The notes under the pieces were generated by a model. The model was not told where the DNA came from. It saw only the letters and a list, made by a program, of their open reading frames with translations, and searched no databases. Shown here in pieces: positions 5,574 to 5,851 of a stretch of 5,851 nt of DNA; position 1 is the stretch's first letter; the number at the start of each line of letters is the position of its first letter. A program made the translations under genes and the position numbers. The DNA comes from Chitinophagaceae bacterium UBA2793. Its GTDB lineage: Bacteria; Bacteroidota; Bacteroidia; Chitinophagales; Chitinophagaceae. The stretch lies in assembly GCA_002352045.1 (NCBI GenBank), contig DEHT01000082.1, forward strand, positions 14,545 through 20,395. The letters are read 5' to 3'.

Positions 5574-5851
5574 TTGGCCAGGATACTTGCAATAGATTAT
5601 GGAGGAAAACGCACCGGCATAGCCGTTACCGACCCTATGCAGATAATTGCTACAGGACTTACTACTATTGATTCAAAAGAGTTAATTCCGTTTTTGAAAA
5701 AATATTTTAGCACCGAAACAGTCGAACTTATTATTATAGGTATGCCGGTAAACTGGGATGAAAGCGATACGCATGGAACGCCCTTAGTAAGAGAAGCTAT
5801 TAAAAAACTTCTAAAAGAATTTCCACAAATGCCCATCAAAGAAGTGGACGA
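5574..5851 (+). CDS. ruvX: RuvX/YqgF family (putative pre-16S rRNA nuclease / Holliday junction resolvase), 3' truncated by window
   Basis: The first 92 residues are visible; the gene runs past the window. MARILAIDYGGKRTGIAVTD (1-20) is the family N-terminus, with the catalytic Asp8 in an RNase H-like fold. IIIGMPVNWDES is the second conserved block. The window ends at KEVD plus two bases (GA), where the family has its VDER(F)(T/S) active-site motif. YqgF trims the 5' end of 16S rRNA in E. coli and has long been annotated as a possible Holliday junction resolvase. The start is TTG at 5574: it is in frame, gives the canonical MARILAID start, and no in-frame ATG or GTG exists between it and the upstream TAA at 5496-5498. 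The 14-base gap after the prenyltransferase gene supports co-transcription. Confidence 0.92.
   Translation, partial: MARILAIDYGGKRTGIAVTDPMQIIATGLTTIDSKELIPFLKKYFSTETVELIIIGMPVNWDESDTHGTPLVREAIKKLLKEFPQMPIKEVD

Noticed and set aside
5597..5839. 80-codon open frame on the minus strand.
   Set aside because: It is antisense to the clear RuvX/YqgF coding region, whose motifs explain this sequence.
1..5851. Mobile elements, CRISPR arrays, tRNA or rRNA genes, toxin-antitoxin or defence clusters.
   Set aside because: No transposase or integrase motifs, no regularly spaced longer repeats, no recognisable RNA gene sequence and no defence-type domains were seen on either strand; the genes are housekeeping or common metabolic types.

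Overview
The window looks like ordinary chromosomal DNA of a Bacteroidota bacterium, most likely from the Chitinophagales/Sphingobacteriales side of the phylum. This rests on the style of the proteins, on AT-rich intergenic DNA, on start codons mostly preceded by A-rich sequence rather than Shine-Dalgarno motifs, and on a perfect TAnnTTTG promoter element upstream of pyrG. The taxonomic placement is inference.

Layout, left to right. (1) Bases 1-108 are the 3' end of a plus-strand gene encoding the C-terminus of a prolyl-oligopeptidase-type serine peptidase, including its probable catalytic histidine. A strong hairpin terminator follows, and its stem reaches over the stop codon of the convergent neighbour. 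(2) Bases 177-2001 hold two minus-strand genes 28 bases apart. The promoter-proximal one encodes a DUF1801 protein. The distal one encodes a Gfo/Idh/MocA-family oxidoreductase with a twin-arginine-like export signal. (3) Bases 2002-2328 are a divergent intergenic region. It carries the pyrG promoter and a long leader with an A/U-flanked hairpin. (4) pyrG (2329-3963) is a complete, normal-looking CTP synthase. A short heptamer repeat and a weak terminator candidate follow it. (5) Bases 4056-5851 hold three plus-strand genes that may be co-transcribed: a small SpoU/TrmH-type RNA 2'-O-methyltransferase, a UbiA-family polyprenyltransferase resembling the quinone-pathway enzyme MqnP, and the 5' part of ruvX (yqgF), which starts with TTG and is cut by the window end at its DER active-site motif.

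Most genes are housekeeping: pyrimidine nucleotide synthesis, RNA modification, quinone synthesis and RNA processing or DNA repair. The peptidase and the exported oxidoreductase are typical accessory metabolism for this phylum. No mobile element, CRISPR array, tRNA, rRNA or defence-type gene cluster was seen, and nothing here convincingly amounts to a new system. The points most worth a second look are the pyrG leader (hairpin plus a seven-codon upstream reading frame), two different short tandem repeats that each begin at a stop codon, the cysteine cluster in the oxidoreductase, and the TTG start of ruvX.
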